Shown piece after piece: positions 35,216 through 44,795 of a stretch of DNA of 64,000 nucleotides. Source of the DNA: a virus; the IMG/VR virus record IMGVR_UViG_3300031539_000009, positions 18,157 to 82,156 of that record; one strand, 5' to 3'. The position numbers and the translations under genes are program-made. Each line of letters opens with the position of its first letter. Within the stretch, counting starts at the first letter, position 1. The notes below the pieces were generated by a model, which was not told the origin of the DNA, ran no database searches, and worked only from the letters and a program-made list of their open reading frames with translations.

Positions 35216-36034
35216 TCACTTCTTGTATATGTAAGTATTGATTTGACCGGCTCTCAATTCGTGGATTTGTGCCATCGCCGCTTTGGCAATAGAATCATCC
35301 TGGAACATGTAATAATCCGGCTCAATCTTTTTCCGCATCTTGCTGTGGGTGATCGGCAGAACTTTCACAGACACCCCCACACTTAATTCAGGGACATCCG
35401 GCTGAATTTTCCTGAGATTCACGCCCTTGATAGCGTTGCCATACATCTGGGCAGCCACAGACTCATATATGTCCCCCTCTTTTGCCAACTTGTAGATGGT
35501 GCTTGGCTCCGGTGTCGATGTATCCGTCACCTTCAGGCCATATGGTTCATACCTGATCAGCGTGATCTTAAACATACAACCACGCACTGTCCCGTCGTGC
35601 CGGAAGGAATCGAACACAATGCTGCCTATCTCGGACACAAAGCAGCGAATGACCATGAATCCCTGGCCCATGCTGAACTCGCATATCGGTGGCCGCTTCA
35701 AGTTGCGATCCCGCTTGGTCAGCTTGATTAGTGTCTTCAACTTTGGTGCCACTTGGTCCAGGAAATTTCTGGCATACAGCCGTCCCGTGAAGGACACCAC
35801 ATCAGATTCCCCGGACAGCCACTGGGCAATGGGATATTGCCGGCCCAAGGTCTGCGTCATAGCATAATTTCCACCGGCACTCATCTTCAGGCCAATTGGC
35901 TCAAATTGCGCTTCAAATTCGATGTCCAACTCAGGAGCACGGATTGACCACAAGACGTTGGGGCCAAACAACAGGCCCATCAATGTGGTCGGAAGATTCC
36001 CAATCGCACTGCCTATTCCTGCCAGGTCAACCAT
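35216..36034 (-). CDS. LysM-domain tail protein (XkdP-like)
   Basis: 272 residues. The C-terminal part includes YKLAKEGDIYESVAAQMYGN...LRKIQPDVPELSVGVSVKVLP, a LysM fold usually binding peptidoglycan or acting in tail assembly. Position between tape measure and hub is as in PBSX. The start shares one base with the tape measure stop (TAATG). Confidence 0.82.
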   Translation of the reverse strand: MVDLAGIGSAIGNLPTTLMGLLFGPNVLWSIRAPELDIEFEAQFEPIGLKMSAGGNYAMTQTLGRQYPIAQWLSGESDVVSFTGRLYARNFLDQVAPKLKTLIKLTKRDRNLKRPPICEFSMGQGFMVIRCFVSEIGSIVFDSFRHDGTVRGCMFKITLIRYEPYGLKVTDTSTPEPSTIYKLAKEGDIYESVAAQMYGNAIKGVNLRKIQPDVPELSVGVSVKVLPITHSKMRKKIEPDYYMFQDDSIAKAAMAQIHELRAGQINTYIYKK

Positions 36035-38784
36035 TACACTGCTCCCATTTGATTCATCGAACGCTTATGAACAGGTGTCATGGACCTTCCTGCCCTTTCA
36101 TTGTGCTCCACCTGGGCCTGGCCCACCGCAATTAGCAACTCACGCCCGTCCACATACAATTTTGAGTTGACAGTAATCGGACCGCCGCCCCCGGCTGATG
36201 GCGCTTGTTCTGCCATCCTGGCCCCGGCCCCGGACCCGTGAGCCGCAGACTGCCTTTCAATGCTTAGACCGCCAGCCCTGGCTGTGGCCGCCGTCATGTC
36301 AGGGAATTCACCTGATGGCGATGAGCTTGGGCTGCCAACCGTGGCTGATCCGGTGCCTGGACCTGCGCCCGGCCCGATTCCCACTTTGCCAAGTATGCTC
36401 AGCGCACCTTGGACAATTGAACTATCGGCCAACCTCTTGAACGCATTGATGGCACCGTCTATGGCTCTGTTGATCGGTCCTGTTATCTTGGCGACAATTC
36501 CGTTGAATACTGCCCCGACTGCGCTCACCGCAGAAGTGGCCGCCGATCTCAACTTGGACACAAGCCAATTGGCTGCTGATGTCACCGCCGCCACAATGAC
36601 ATCCTTGATCGCCGTGAAAGCTGTCGTGAACGCTGATATCAACCAAGACATCAATGCCATATTGGAAGATATCACAAATGAAGCCATCTTTTTGAATGTA
36701 TCAATTGGACTTAAAATTGCGCCGGCAACAGCCTTCATCACCGTCCACCACATCTCCAAATACCAGATGATGGCCTTCACCGCCGGTTCAAGCATGGTAA
36801 CCATGAATGCAGTCAAGAAAACAGCCGCATCTAGCACTGAAATCAAGGCCATTGCTGCAATTCCGACATACTCACCAAACGTCTGCCAGAATGATTGCTG
36901 CCCTGCCGTTTCAGCTGCCATCAGCCCGAACTCCTGAAGCACGCCCTTGACCGATTCCCAAAGCAGCTGTAACGACATCTTGAGGCTGTCAATGGCCGGG
37001 CTGATTCCGCCCCACATGGACATGAACCCCTGGGCAAACGCTTCCGCAGATTGCTTAATCCAGCCCCAGGCCCGGACCGCAAATTCAGCAAATGACTCAT
37101 TTTCCTTTTTGAAGGCAATCACCGCCGCTGCCGCCAAGCCAATCACGATGATGACCGGCCAAAAAGCTGCCGATGCGATGGTTGCTATGCCCGATATGAT
37201 GGCCCCCAATCCGCCCAGGCCCATCCCAAGCATAACTATTCCGCCCAACAGAGGCAACAAAGCTGCTGACGCTACTGCTACATATGTGGCCCACTTTGCG
37301 AACGTCTGGATGAAATTTCCTTCCATCCCGCCTAACCACTTTATGATTGGCGCAATGAACTCGTTTTTGATCCTGGATGCCACGGCAATTACATTGTCGA
37401 TTCCCTCTTTGATTCCGGTTGCCACGGCTTTGATTGGCCCCGGTATTTTTTCCCAGGCTTTCAACATGTCCTTGCTGACGTTCTTGCTATCCATATTCAG
37501 GAATTGAAGCGCCACAGCGATGTCGCCCACGAACGCTGTGATGCTCGTTGTCATAGATGTCATTCCCGGAACAAACCGGCCCGCTGTCTCCAGCGCAAAT
37601 CCTTCCATGGCTGAACCCAGCAACGTGAATGCGCCTTTCAGGGTGGACAATCTTCTTTGTGCCATTATCGCCGCCGCCCCGATCATTTCACCGTTTTCAT
37701 CCATCATCGCAGATGACTTCTGAAGTGATGACATCAACTCGTTGGTGGACCGCTTCCCGGCTGCATCCAGAGCAGTGTATGCTCCCTGGCCTCTGATTCC
37801 AAAAATTTCCTGAACCAAGGCTGCTTTTTCGGTGACTGATGTTAGGCTATTTAATTTCCCAGCAACTGAGTTGATAATATCAGGCAATGGTTTCAACTTT
37901 CCGTCCGCTGTTTCCATCACCTGGCTGAATCCCTTTTTTCCGCCAAACATCTTCAGGACCGCTTTTGACGGCTTGGACAATTTCAACATCATGTTTCGCA
38001 GCGATGTTCCGCCCATGCTGGCCTTCAAACCTGCGTTGGCAAGCATGCCCAGTGCTGCGGATGTTTCCTCAATGGATATTCCCATCTGCCTGGCAGTTGG
38101 CGCAACATATTTGAACGCTTCGCCTAACATTGACACATTGGTGTTAGATCGTGCCGATGTCAAGGCCAAGACATCCACTACATGGCCAGATGCCGCCATT
38201 GCCACCCCAGCAGCTTCCCAACTTTTGGCCAAATCAGACCCGGCTGGCGCCAACTCGCCTGTCAGACGGTTGGCAACATCGCTGGCCTTGATTCCCATCG
38301 ACTTCATGATGTTGGCAGTGATATCCGCCGCCTCAGCCAATCCCATGGAATCTGCTGCCGCCATATTCAAAACGGCTGGCAACGTGGAGATGATCTGCTC
38401 TGTGCTAAAACCGGCCCGCCCCAGGAACTCCATCGCCTCACCCGCTTGGGTGGCTGAGAACGCTGTGGTGGCACCTAGTCTTTTGGCAGTCATCTCCATC
38501 GCTGCCATATCATCCGCCGTCGCCAAAGTGACGGACCCCACATTTGCCATGGCTTGCTCAAAGTTCATCGCCTTGGACATCCCCCAAGCAAACCCGGCAG
38601 ACAGTGGGGCTGTGGCCATTGTCAACCTTCCGATTCCGTTGGTGATGGAAGACATGCCAGTGCGCATCTTGTTCATAGTTTGCCCCATGCTCTGGAACGC
38701 ACGATTCACCCGCCCGATTCCAGTGACAGCACGTGAGCCATCGAACATTAATTTGACGCCCAGCCCAACTTGATCCATCGCCAT
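36034..38784 (-). CDS. Tail tape measure protein
   Basis: 916 residues. TP901-type tape measure: VTGIGRVNRAFQSMGQTMNKM near the N-terminus, AATTAFSATQAGEAMEFLGRAG, then long helical and hydrophobic stretches (LLPLLGGIVMLGMGLGGLGAI) characteristic of tape measures. Its length sets tail length. Preceded by the tail chaperone pair, as expected. Confidence 0.92.
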   Translation of the reverse strand: MAMDQVGLGVKLMFDGSRAVTGIGRVNRAFQSMGQTMNKMRTGMSSITNGIGRLTMATAPLSAGFAWGMSKAMNFEQAMANVGSVTLATADDMAAMEMTAKRLGATTAFSATQAGEAMEFLGRAGFSTEQIISTLPAVLNMAAADSMGLAEAADITANIMKSMGIKASDVANRLTGELAPAGSDLAKSWEAAGVAMAASGHVVDVLALTSARSNTNVSMLGEAFKYVAPTARQMGISIEETSAALGMLANAGLKASMGGTSLRNMMLKLSKPSKAVLKMFGGKKGFSQVMETADGKLKPLPDIINSVAGKLNSLTSVTEKAALVQEIFGIRGQGAYTALDAAGKRSTNELMSSLQKSSAMMDENGEMIGAAAIMAQRRLSTLKGAFTLLGSAMEGFALETAGRFVPGMTSMTTSITAFVGDIAVALQFLNMDSKNVSKDMLKAWEKIPGPIKAVATGIKEGIDNVIAVASRIKNEFIAPIIKWLGGMEGNFIQTFAKWATYVAVASAALLPLLGGIVMLGMGLGGLGAIISGIATIASAAFWPVIIVIGLAAAAVIAFKKENESFAEFAVRAWGWIKQSAEAFAQGFMSMWGGISPAIDSLKMSLQLLWESVKGVLQEFGLMAAETAGQQSFWQTFGEYVGIAAMALISVLDAAVFLTAFMVTMLEPAVKAIIWYLEMWWTVMKAVAGAILSPIDTFKKMASFVISSNMALMSWLISAFTTAFTAIKDVIVAAVTSAANWLVSKLRSAATSAVSAVGAVFNGIVAKITGPINRAIDGAINAFKRLADSSIVQGALSILGKVGIGPGAGPGTGSATVGSPSSSPSGEFPDMTAATARAGGLSIERQSAAHGSGAGARMAEQAPSAGGGGPITVNSKLYVDGRELLIAVGQAQVEHNERAGRSMTPVHKRSMNQMGAV

Positions 38785-38790
38785 TTCAAC

Positions 38791-38994
38791 TTACCTCTTG
38801 CCCGTTTTTCCTGTCTTATCCTTTATGGCCTTCACTTCTCTATCCAGCTGCGTGTTGGTCCGTTCCAACATCCACAGCCGGTCCTTGACCGGAAGCACCA
38901 AAAGTGACTCCCAAGTCAGCCCCGGAACATGATACATTAGCAGAAAGCATTGTTCCAGAACCTGATGCCAGGGCTGAATTTCCATCAGGTTCAT
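38791..38994 (-). CDS. Second tail assembly chaperone segment (T-like), reached by -1 frameshift
   Basis: 67 codons, helical, no family. It lies just before the tape measure gene, the place of the T segment in G/GT chaperones. Its ATG overlaps the stop of the upstream gene (ATGA), but no ribosome site precedes it. The slippery site directly upstream puts ribosomes into this frame, giving a C-terminal extension of the 260-residue protein. Confidence 0.72.
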   Translation of the reverse strand: MNLMEIQPWHQVLEQCFLLMYHVPGLTWESLLVLPVKDRLWMLERTNTQLDREVKAIKDKTGKTGKR

Positions 38995-39003
38995 GAGAAA
39001 AAA
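38958..39003 (-). promoter_or_regulatory. Programmed -1 ribosomal frameshift signal
   Basis: Minus-strand heptamer T TTT TTC (39003-38997) in the frame of the upstream gene, two codons before its TGA. After a 4-base spacer comes a perfect 10-bp stem (GAACCTGATG at 38992-38983, CATCAGGTTC at 38967-38958) with a 15-base loop. -1 slippage enters the 67-codon frame. Confidence 0.82.
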
Positions 39004-39773
39004 CTATCATATTCCCACCTTAATATGGCCTGGAAGTTGACACCGCACCGCTCACACTTTCCCTCCACCGCCATAAGCGGACCAGCATTGTGCTCTTCAA
39101 CCTCTGCCATCAAAAAGTTGATGTCACGCTTGGTCATTCCTGCCAAGGAATCTTCTGTGAGCGCCAAAGGATTCTGGTCCAGCCCCTTAATGGCCATGAT
39201 GGCACTGATGAAATACTGCTCGGCCAGGTCGCCAGCATTCTTTGCGTCCTCAGCCTTGAGTGACTCGATGGCGGCCCACTTGGTCGGCTGGATGACCAGA
39301 TTTTTCCGAACCTTCCCGCTCAACTCAAATCCGTCCTGAAGCTTCACGTTGCGGGTCAATTCATCTTTTGACTCTTTGACCCGGACAGACAGCGTTTCAA
39401 GATCAGCCTTGAACTTGATGTTGTTCCGGCAACTGCCGCACACGATGGGCATTGACAGGTCTTTTCCCAACGCCACATATCGCAGGTAAATGTACATGTA
39501 CAGCACGTCGGACATCGCCATCTGGTTGATGGCGAGCAATCGGTGAGGCTCAGGTTTTTCCCCGAACTTTTCCCCGGCCAACACAGAAATCATGTTTGCC
39601 AAGATGATGGAAGTGAATTGGCCCTGGTTCAAGTCATCGGTCCGCTTTCCGCCAATGATTTTTTCCTGGGCCATCGTCCATGACTTGCAATCGAAGTCAC
39701 GGACAAGCTCATCGCCCTTGAGAATGCCGATGGGTAGCACCGGCCCTTGTTCTTTCAATGTAACCGTCTTCAT
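38991..39773 (-). CDS. Tail assembly chaperone (XkdN-like position) with split zinc motif
   Basis: 260 residues with GGAGGTGCTC before the ATG. Two cysteine pairs, CGSC at 112-115 and CERC at 240-243, could form one zinc site. The rest is helical with no enzyme motif. Position between tail tube and tape measure identifies it as the chaperone that folds the tape measure. Frameshifting would give a 327-residue product. Confidence 0.78.
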   Translation of the reverse strand: MKTVTLKEQGPVLPIGILKGDELVRDFDCKSWTMAQEKIIGGKRTDDLNQGQFTSIILANMISVLAGEKFGEKPEPHRLLAINQMAMSDVLYMYIYLRYVALGKDLSMPIVCGSCRNNIKFKADLETLSVRVKESKDELTRNVKLQDGFELSGKVRKNLVIQPTKWAAIESLKAEDAKNAGDLAEQYFISAIMAIKGLDQNPLALTEDSLAGMTKRDINFLMAEVEEHNAGPLMAVEGKCERCGVNFQAILRWEYDSFFS

Positions 39774-39836
39774 TTTTGAGCACCTCCAAATAGCTCTGCT
39801 TTGTGAGGTTGATCCTCATCTCAACTGTCGATCAAA

Positions 39837-40274
39837 TTAGATCGGCAGCACGTCATCCGCTGAGAACGTCCACTCAACCTGAGCAGCCTCACCCTCATTC
39901 TCCATCGCCAAGTCAGGCAAAGCCCGCTTGGTTGGGAATACACCCGTCAAGGTGTATGATCTGAGAGTGCGACCGGTCAAGGACTTGTGGAGCAAAGTGC
40001 CGATTTTTTTGTACAATGGGCTGACAGGGTCTTGCGACTCCTGAAACCATATCTCCAAACCGGCTTGTTCGACCAGGTGGTGCATCATCGTTTTTGCGGT
40101 GAATTCCACAGGCTTGGTGTGCCCGCCTGGTGCTTTGGTGCGGTCAGGAAGGTCAACCACCTCCAACTCTTCTTCAATCCCGCTGATCTCAGTGAATCGG
40201 ATGGTTGGCATTCCAAGTATGATCAGCTCATACTTATTGACCGGCATGTGGTCTTGCTGGATTGTCCCTTTCAT
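39837..40274 (-). CDS. Tail tube protein
   Basis: 145 residues. KYELIILGMPTIRFTEISGIEEELEVVDLPDR...GHTKPVEFTAK, with SYTLTGVFPTKRALPDLAMENEGEAAQVEWTFSADD, matches the XkdM/P2 FII/T4 gp19-like tail tube fold. AAGGGGGG lies upstream. Follows the sheath gene by 14 bases. It forms the rigid inner tube. Confidence 0.88.
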   Translation of the reverse strand: MKGTIQQDHMPVNKYELIILGMPTIRFTEISGIEEELEVVDLPDRTKAPGGHTKPVEFTAKTMMHHLVEQAGLEIWFQESQDPVSPLYKKIGTLLHKSLTGRTLRSYTLTGVFPTKRALPDLAMENEGEAAQVEWTFSADDVLPI

Positions 40275-40288
40275 TTCTCATGCCCCCC

Positions 40289-42610
40289 TTATACCACAGC
40301 TTCAAAGATTCCGGCCTTGCTGACGGTAATGATGAACCGCTCAACAGTGTCGGCAAGCCTGAGTGTGATTTCGGCCAGAAGATCGCCCGCCGCTGCGGTG
40401 GCATCGGTGTTGATCTCGTCATCCAGCTTGATGTCGCATGCGTCCTGAAAGTTGTCCCCTCTGAGCGCACCCTTGGTCCACTCCGGCAGGTAAAATCCCC
40501 GCATGGCGGAAAGGGCTGTCTGCTGAATGTCTGAATTGTTGATGGCGTACACCACCCAATCGAATTCTTCACGCATGACATTCTCATAGTAGGACATCTG
40601 TTCACGCTGATGTTTCCACCGCCACGCCGGGTCAGCGGCAATGGTGCGGTCACCCCAGATGATACAGTTGCCCTCTTTGAACTTGATGATCTGGATTCCA
40701 TGCGGGTTGAGGAATTCCTCATCCAGTATCTTTTCCCCAGTGGGCAACTTCAAGACTTTGGGCAGATTGACATCCGTGCCCGCAGCCGCTTTGTGATAGC
40801 CATTCCAGTTTTTGGCCGTGAGTGCTTCCCTTCCGTGAATCGCCCCCGTCAACGGTATCAACTTGAGGCCAGCCGCTTCCGGGTTGTCAATGTAGCCATA
40901 GCTGGGGAATGCCGTCACGCCCATGTCGTTGCGTCCAATGGTGTCGTTGATGAATTCTTCAGCCGCAGACTCATCGATGATGGTTGGGTCAATTTCGACT
41001 CTGAACTGATAGTTTTTGGCGCTGGCATATTCCAGCCCCGCCTTTTGAACCGCTGCGGCATACACGCCAGGCACGGCCAACTTGACCAGCCCCTGGTTTT
41101 TGCCGAACAGGCTGTTGATCGGAGATGACTCAACATCGAACACATCGGTGTAATCCGTGTTGTCCACATTTGCCAGCCCGTCATAGCCTCCAGCCAATCC
41201 TTGGGGTTGTTCCACAATGAAAGGATCACCCGCCGTCGCATCCAGGGTCATGTCGTTGCCCGGTCCCACCGTGATGGTGTCGTGGGTGTTGGAGATGACC
41301 TTGAAAACGATTCTGCGCTTGGCAGTATTTGGGGTGAGGAATCCACCCGCCAATTCATCTGACTTGAACGGCTGGCAGTACACAGAGATGACATCAGCCA
41401 ACGCAAAGTTGTCGGTGCCGGCCGCAACCGTGAGGCTGGGCAACCAATCATATCCGGGCACATACGCAACGCCAGTAGTGGCATCGGGCAACGTCACGTT
41501 CAGCTGTCCCGGTCCGATTGGTGTTGCGACCACAGACCAGACTTCAGCCCCCGGAGTGGTGGCATCAGTGCAAGTCAATGTCAAGATGCACGGCTGGACA
41601 TCGGCTCCATACAGGAATGTTCCCGCATTGCCTTTGTCCGGTGTGGTCCCGTCAGACGGTCCCTTGGCGTGGATGATTTCAGACTTGAGCGTGGTCGCTG
41701 TAAGGCCCAAGGCAACGCTGACATTGTAAAAATTGGCCGGTCTGATCTCAGGCGACACAGCACCCGTCCAAAGATCGGTCACCACGATGTCGGAATTGCC
41801 TTGGTCATCGTTGATCACGTTCACAAAATAGTTGGATGCGGCCGGATCAGAGGACATATTGTCATAGGTCAGCCGCAATTCCCCGTCCACGTACACGTAC
41901 ATGCCCCACTCGGTGGTCGGATTGGAAATGCCATCCTTGATCAAAACCACGGTTTGCGTGGTGGCCAGATTGCTCAAGACCACTCTGATCTCAGTTGACG
42001 CCCCCGCTGCGGCCACATAGTCGGCCAGCATCGTGCTGTCATTGGACACGGTCAACGTGACCGACCCGGCCACCGTGGCCGTGTTGCCCACGATTTTGTA
42101 GGACTTCCCCGGAACATCGGCAATCTGAAGCACGCCGTCTTTGAGTTCATTCTCTTTGACGTCATCAGCTGCAATGTCCACGGTTGTTTCTGCCAGGTTG
42201 GAAAGGTCGCTCAACACCACCTGTTTCCTTCCGGCCCACCTTCCACCGTTGGCGGCCTCCACCTTCACCACTGGGGTGTAGGGATGCCGTCTGGCGGCCA
42301 AGATCAACTCGCCAGGCACTTCAGACCCGTCCGTGACCCTGACCATAAATAATGCCCCGGCCCCTTGCCCTGCGTCAAAAAAATCCTGAGCGCAATCGGG
42401 CAACAGGGATTCCGGTATCAAGCCCCCGGTCTTTTTTACCAGCGACTTTTTAGTTGGGCAGTATATCAACTCCCCAACGGCCCCTTTCTGCATGATTCCG
42501 GTGTAGCATGTCACGCCCAGAGCAGCCGGTTCAATCGGCTTTTCTGATGGACGCTCAATGACTGTGACACCGGCCCCAAGAGTAGGGCCAAACCGTCTCT
42601 GTTCAGCCAT
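40289..42610 (-). CDS. Tail sheath protein with large inserted domains
   Basis: 773 residues, much larger than P2/PBSX sheaths (about 400-470). The N-terminus AEQRRFGPTLGAGVTVIERP and the C-terminal ...GNCIIWGDRTIAADPAWRWKHQREQMSYYENVMREEFDWVVYAINN are sheath hallmarks. The excess lies in the middle, rich in Val/Thr/Asp, likely surface-exposed beta domains. Contracts around the tube in infection. AAGGGGGTTG precedes the ATG. Confidence 0.9.
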   Translation of the reverse strand: MAEQRRFGPTLGAGVTVIERPSEKPIEPAALGVTCYTGIMQKGAVGELIYCPTKKSLVKKTGGLIPESLLPDCAQDFFDAGQGAGALFMVRVTDGSEVPGELILAARRHPYTPVVKVEAANGGRWAGRKQVVLSDLSNLAETTVDIAADDVKENELKDGVLQIADVPGKSYKIVGNTATVAGSVTLTVSNDSTMLADYVAAAGASTEIRVVLSNLATTQTVVLIKDGISNPTTEWGMYVYVDGELRLTYDNMSSDPAASNYFVNVINDDQGNSDIVVTDLWTGAVSPEIRPANFYNVSVALGLTATTLKSEIIHAKGPSDGTTPDKGNAGTFLYGADVQPCILTLTCTDATTPGAEVWSVVATPIGPGQLNVTLPDATTGVAYVPGYDWLPSLTVAAGTDNFALADVISVYCQPFKSDELAGGFLTPNTAKRRIVFKVISNTHDTITVGPGNDMTLDATAGDPFIVEQPQGLAGGYDGLANVDNTDYTDVFDVESSPINSLFGKNQGLVKLAVPGVYAAAVQKAGLEYASAKNYQFRVEIDPTIIDESAAEEFINDTIGRNDMGVTAFPSYGYIDNPEAAGLKLIPLTGAIHGREALTAKNWNGYHKAAAGTDVNLPKVLKLPTGEKILDEEFLNPHGIQIIKFKEGNCIIWGDRTIAADPAWRWKHQREQMSYYENVMREEFDWVVYAINNSDIQQTALSAMRGFYLPEWTKGALRGDNFQDACDIKLDDEINTDATAAAGDLLAEITLRLADTVERFIITVSKAGIFEAVV

Positions 42611-42640
42611 GGTTTTTCAACCCCCTTTTTAGATTTTCCA

Positions 42641-43837
42641 TCACTCCGCAACCTTTGCCGTCACCCTGAAGTCATTGATTATGAACTTGTCTTCAGCAGG
42701 TGTTGTCAATATCGGCACATATCTTACCTCAATTGGTATGATCACTTGCTTGTAATCACCCAAATTTGGCCTGTTATTCGTTTCCACAGCAGGCATTACT
42801 ACCAGGGTGTATTCTTCATCCAGCCCAACAGACCGGAACACGCCCAGGCCTTGTAAAAAATCTTCCATTGCCTGCCTCATCCTCTGCTGGTCAACTCCCA
42901 ACTCGGATATTCCTAACAAATTGAATGTGAACGTCTCAACCATGCTGTCGCTGAATTCAATGGCCGTGGTCCCGTCCCCACTCGTCACGCTTTCCTTTCC
43001 TTGCGGTGTCATCCTGCTGCCTGTGTCATATCCTACCAGAACCAATGCTGGCAATTTTTCCAACTGCAAAAAATCCTGATGGTATGTATAGATGACTTCC
43101 AGCTTGTATTTCAGCTTCACCCGGACTTTCGTGCCAGACACGACCGCTTCTGTCAAGTTGATATTGATTCCGTCAAAGGAATCGAACAGGCTGCCAAATA
43201 CGCCATCGACCAGGACTGCCTCAACCCCGACTACATCCAGGCCCACTCCCAGCGCAGATATGGCAATCTCGTTGGCAGTAGCCTCCATTTCATAGATAAC
43301 ATCTGCCGTCGGATTGATCCCGGACTCCAGGACTGGAATGAGACTCCTGAAAATCAGGTCTTCATATACCGCAATGTCGCACAACATCGCAAATCTCAAC
43401 TCCAACAGTTGCGGTGTAACAGCCCGGTCCTCAGTGTACAGGTTGCTCACGACTTGCAAACGCTGATTGAGCCAAGCTGATATGTGTTCCCTGACTTCAG
43501 CTTCCGTGTTCCAATCCAGATCATCATCCAGCACCTCAACCCAAGCAAACCCATCCCACCAGTAATCAGTCGCCCCGTCCGATATTCTGTGTCTGATGTA
43601 CGTCCCTTCCGGTTTGATAGACACTTCTTGGAACGCACCCAACCACTGAATAAGTGACGTTGGGTTGGTCACCCAAGACCTGACAGTCATTGTGAGATCA
43701 AGAGGATACCAGCCATCAGACTGTGCCTTGAGTTGAATCCACCCTTTGGGATTGAGCCTGATCTGGCTGGGATCACTCAAGATTATATTTGGTCTGGCTT
43801 GCTCGTTGTATGAGAAGCATTTCAGCACCCTCTTCAT
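42641..43837 (-). CDS. Virion structural protein of unknown family
   Basis: 398 residues from ATG 43837 (MKRVLKCF), overlapping the upstream stop as ATGA with GAGGGAAAT upstream. The N-terminal half has ISLNPKGWIQLKAQSDGW-like strand patterns; the C-terminal half, with NLTEAVVSGTKVRVKLKYK, appears beta-rich. Between head-tail completion proteins and sheath; might be a tail-terminator or sheath-initiator protein. Unrecognised. Confidence 0.65.
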   Translation of the reverse strand: MKRVLKCFSYNEQARPNIILSDPSQIRLNPKGWIQLKAQSDGWYPLDLTMTVRSWVTNPTSLIQWLGAFQEVSIKPEGTYIRHRISDGATDYWWDGFAWVEVLDDDLDWNTEAEVREHISAWLNQRLQVVSNLYTEDRAVTPQLLELRFAMLCDIAVYEDLIFRSLIPVLESGINPTADVIYEMEATANEIAISALGVGLDVVGVEAVLVDGVFGSLFDSFDGININLTEAVVSGTKVRVKLKYKLEVIYTYHQDFLQLEKLPALVLVGYDTGSRMTPQGKESVTSGDGTTAIEFSDSMVETFTFNLLGISELGVDQQRMRQAMEDFLQGLGVFRSVGLDEEYTLVVMPAVETNNRPNLGDYKQVIIPIEVRYVPILTTPAEDKFIINDFRVTAKVAE

Positions 43838-44403
43838 CTCGCAATTTCCCTCATGGTCATCTGCATCGCCATCTTCCAACGGTTTTGCAGGTCTTTGGAT
43901 ACACTTCCTGTGTATGCCAATTTAATAAATGGCCTTGGCGGAATTACAATCACCGTGGTAGAATCCAACAATGGTTTTATCACGCCGCCCGTTTCATGAG
44001 CCAAATATCTGAAATATGCCCTCATCCGATCTGTCACCTGGATGCTGGCACCTTCATGTAGTGTGACGCCAATGTCGTACTGCTCCGAACCTTTTATGAT
44101 TCCTGCGAACGCTTCCCGCCAACTAACAACCCTGGTGTTGACGTTCATCCACAAGCTGCCTTCATCCACCAACGGCTTATCACTTGACTTCCCTGAACCC
44201 TTGTGGTGCATTTGTGACAACCCTGTTATTCCAGGATTCACACCGCCCTTAATGGTGGCTTGAATTTCCTTTTGAACCACCAACGCATTTTGGCGTGTAG
44301 CCCGACCAACATTGCGCTCCATGTTGGCCTTGAACTTGGCCGGATTCAACCCGGCCTGCAATGCTTTCCATGGTCCTGTCAGTCTGATGAATTCCGCCAT
44401 CAT
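43834..44403 (-). CDS. Tail completion protein, HK97 gp10-like candidate
   Basis: 189 residues. GPWKALQAGLNPAKFKANMERNVGRATRQNALVVQKEIQATIKGGV and SRYLAHETGG-like YFRYLAHETGG, VTLHEGASIQV fit the HK97 gp10/XkdI-type minor tail proteins that join neck and tail. Two ATGs (44403, 44400) overlap the previous stop. Confidence 0.7.
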   Translation of the reverse strand: MMAEFIRLTGPWKALQAGLNPAKFKANMERNVGRATRQNALVVQKEIQATIKGGVNPGITGLSQMHHKGSGKSSDKPLVDEGSLWMNVNTRVVSWREAFAGIIKGSEQYDIGVTLHEGASIQVTDRMRAYFRYLAHETGGVIKPLLDSTTVIVIPPRPFIKLAYTGSVSKDLQNRWKMAMQMTMREIAR

Positions 44404-44795
44404 GCCGCCTCTGGCTTGTCGCCAAAATACGCTTTCAACAACCCGGCCCCGTTTTGATCAGGATAGTGCCCCATTGGCGCAAATCCTCTGATGTAAGTGT
44501 CTTGAACACTCATGAACCCGATCTTCACCACCCGGTCCTGCCGGTTGATACTGATCCCTGCCTCCAACAACTCCGACACGCTGAAAAGCAAATAGCCACG
44601 TGCGTAATAACCAACGCCCGCTTCCCTGGCCTTGGGATCATCCATATTGAACCATTTGACCTGCGCATCAACCGTGATTCGTTTCGTCTTGGTTTGACGA
44701 ACAGGCTCACGTGCCTCTTCATCCCAGGCAGTGGCCTCTGGATCAACCTGGTCTATCACCACGGATATCGGGTGTATAAGATTTGGTCTGGCCAT
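44400..44795 (-). CDS. Head-tail connector-type protein
   Basis: 131 residues. KRITVDAQVKWFNMDDP...GYLLFSVSELLEAGISINRQDRVVKIG fits a head closure/joining protein (SPP1 gp16-like): a small beta barrel. The family is suggested by size and order and is not proved. Overlaps both neighbours. Confidence 0.6.
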   Translation of the reverse strand: MARPNLIHPISVVIDQVDPEATAWDEEAREPVRQTKTKRITVDAQVKWFNMDDPKAREAGVGYYARGYLLFSVSELLEAGISINRQDRVVKIGFMSVQDTYIRGFAPMGHYPDQNGAGLLKAYFGDKPEAA

